Of a stretch of 64,000 nt of DNA, positions 62,782 through 64,000 are shown one piece after another. Source of the DNA: Gammaproteobacteria bacterium. GTDB taxonomy: Bacteria; Pseudomonadota; Gammaproteobacteria; Burkholderiales; Burkholderiaceae_B. Location: assembly GCA_030832095.1 (NCBI GenBank), contig JAURJT010000028.1, forward strand, positions 62,001 through 126,000, given 5' to 3'. The first letter of the stretch is position 1. The number at the start of each line of letters is the position of its first letter. The position numbers and the translations under genes were made by a program. The notes beneath the pieces were generated by a model that saw only the letters and a program-made list of their open reading frames with translations, was not told the origin of the DNA and did not search any database.

Positions 62782-63766
62782 TGGCAAAAGCCACTTGGCC
62801 AGCAAAGTGGCAAGCCACTAAATGCCTCTGCCCTTTGTCTTGCATGGCGGGCGCAATCTCAAGGCAAGGCTCTTTTGCCAGTGGGCAACGCGAAGCAAAC
62901 ACACAGCCTTTAATCTTTTGCTTCAAACTTGGCACTAAGCCCGGGATTTCTTTCAAGCGCGAACTGTGACCTTCGAGCGACGCGCCCAGTTTAGGCACCG
63001 CACCAAGCAAGCCTTGCGTATAAGGGTGCAAGGGGTGCGCAAACAGCTCGCCCACAGGCGCTTCTTCAACTTTACGCCCGGCATACATCACCATGACGCG
63101 CTCGGCCACTTCGGCCACTACGCCCAAGTCGTGGGTAATCAACACGATCGCAGCACCAATCTTGTTTTTAAGATCGGCCATCAAATCCAAAATCTGCGCT
63201 TGAATCGTGACATCTAAAGCCGTAGTCGGCTCATCAGCAATCAACAAACGTGGATTACAAGCCAAGGCCATCGCGATCATTACCCGCTGACGCATGCCAC
63301 CAGACAATTGATGCGGGTACTCATTTAAGCGGCGTGGCGCCTCTGAAATCCCAACAAGCTCTAACATTTCAGTGGCACGCGCGTTAGCCTGCTGGCTGCT
63401 AATCGCTTGATGCAACAGCAGGGTTTCGCGCAATTGCCGGCCAATGGTGAGCACAGGATTCAAGCTCGTCATCGGCTCTTGAAAAATCATCGAGATCGCG
63501 TTGCCGCGAATCGACTGCATTTGTTTTTCAGACAGCGTTAACAGGTCTTGATCCATAAAACGGATCGAGCCAGCGATTTTTCCGGGTGGCTCAGAGATCA
63601 GCCGCAAAATTGACATTGCGGTGACCGACTTGCCGCAACCCGACTCGCCCACGATGGCGAGCGTCTCACCTTCATTGACTGAAAAACTGACACCATCGAC
63701 CGCACGGTTCACACCATCGGGGGTGCGAAAGTGGGTTTGCAAATTCTCGACTTCAAGCAAGGCCAA
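62774..63766 (-). CDS. Oligopeptide/dipeptide ABC transporter ATPase, DppD/OppD type
   Basis: A 330-residue subunit from TTG after GGAGAA. Walker A GESGCGKSV, Q-loop IFQEPMTSLNPV, signature LSGGMRQRVMIAMAL, Walker B LLIADEPTTALD and switch His in VLITHDLGVV are all present. The C-terminal Cys-rich extension (GCVFASRCPLAKEPC) is typical of the peptide family. It lies 13 bases after a permease gene and overlaps the second ATPase gene. The operon order permease-DppD-DppF is standard. Confidence 0.95.
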   Translation of the reverse strand: MALLEVENLQTHFRTPDGVNRAVDGVSFSVNEGETLAIVGESGCGKSVTAMSILRLISEPPGKIAGSIRFMDQDLLTLSEKQMQSIRGNAISMIFQEPMTSLNPVLTIGRQLRETLLLHQAISSQQANARATEMLELVGISEAPRRLNEYPHQLSGGMRQRVMIAMALACNPRLLIADEPTTALDVTIQAQILDLMADLKNKIGAAIVLITHDLGVVAEVAERVMVMYAGRKVEEAPVGELFAHPLHPYTQGLLGAVPKLGASLEGHSSRLKEIPGLVPSLKQKIKGCVFASRCPLAKEPCLEIAPAMQDKGQRHLVACHFAGQVAFANE

Positions 63767-63779
63767 AAGAGTTCTCCGG

Positions 63780-64000
63780 TTAAGCTGACTTAGATTTACG
63801 CGGGTCTAGCACATCGCGAAATCCGTCACCTAACAAATTCACTGCCAACACCGTGAGTGATAAAAACACCGCCGGGAAAAAAATAATATATGGCTTGATC
63901 TGAAACAGCGTACGGCCGTCAGCCATGATGTTGCCCCAAGACGGAATGATTGGCGGCACACCGGCACCGATAAACGACAGGATCGATTCGGTGATCATGG
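63780..64000 (-). CDS. Dipeptide ABC transporter permease DppC type, C-terminal part
   Basis: Only the last 73 residues are in the window; the gene continues past the right edge. Visible are the family's end motif ESILSFIGAGVPPIIPSWGN, a last membrane segment (IIFFPAVFLSLTVLAVNLL) and GDGFRDVLDPR, the standard end of DppC/OppC permeases. It forms the channel with a DppB partner outside the window. Confidence 0.93.
   Translation of the reverse strand, partial: MITESILSFIGAGVPPIIPSWGNIMADGRTLFQIKPYIIFFPAVFLSLTVLAVNLLGDGFRDVLDPRKSKSA

Overview
The window looks like a betaproteobacterial (Burkholderiales-type) chromosome. Three Bug-family tripartite-tricarboxylate receptor genes, a short H-NS of the beta type and a Bordetella-like (Bsp22-like) type III secretion needle-tip family all point that way. 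This is inferred from protein families; no rRNA or other phylogenetic marker is present.

Positions 1 to about 51270 are one end of a large type III secretion system (T3SS) island. Recognisable apparatus parts are the start of a probable needle subunit (SctF) with a probable SctE co-chaperone, the stalk protein SctO, the export gate SctV, the gatekeeper SctW and the secretin SctC. The ATPase, C-ring, SctR-S-T-U, inner rings and translocators are not here and presumably lie left of position 1. Around the apparatus are three paralogous tip/filament proteins of 309, 458 and 1658 residues. A TPR-glycosyltransferase sits directly downstream of the giant one. There are several CesT-type chaperones, an H-NS protein, a response regulator, a hybrid histidine kinase and an unusually rich set of probable effectors. 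Three effectors carry recognisable enzymatic domains: a phospholipase D with HKD motif, an OTU-type deubiquitinase inside a 1543-residue coiled-coil protein, and a phosphothreonine lyase of the SpvC/OspF/HopAI1 family. Four otherwise unlike proteins share an N-terminal module of about 35 residues, a likely secretion or chaperone-binding signal.

Most T3SS transcription units are preceded by one recurring motif, best form ATTAGTCTTTAGTATAAT with dyad core ATACT-TT-AGTAT, often overlapping a TATAAT-like -10 element. At least ten copies occur, each next to a T3SS-island gene, which suggests a single regulon. One copy (46253-46270) sits in a truncated duplicate of the thioredoxin-like gene's 5' end and now precedes an odd operon: formyltransferase, peroxiredoxin, two unknowns, a membrane-type effector candidate and a chaperone.

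From about 51270 onward the content is ordinary: a DUF4239-like membrane protein, an NTF2-like protein, a double CDGSH iron-sulfur protein, a lipoprotein hydrolase, three Bug solute receptors, a methyltransferase-like protein, a membrane-anchored fumarate reductase/tricarballylate dehydrogenase-type flavoprotein, an alpha/beta hydrolase with a cysteine nucleophile, and the end of a dipeptide/oligopeptide ABC transporter operon that runs off the right edge. This flank suggests uptake and use of carboxylic acids and peptides.
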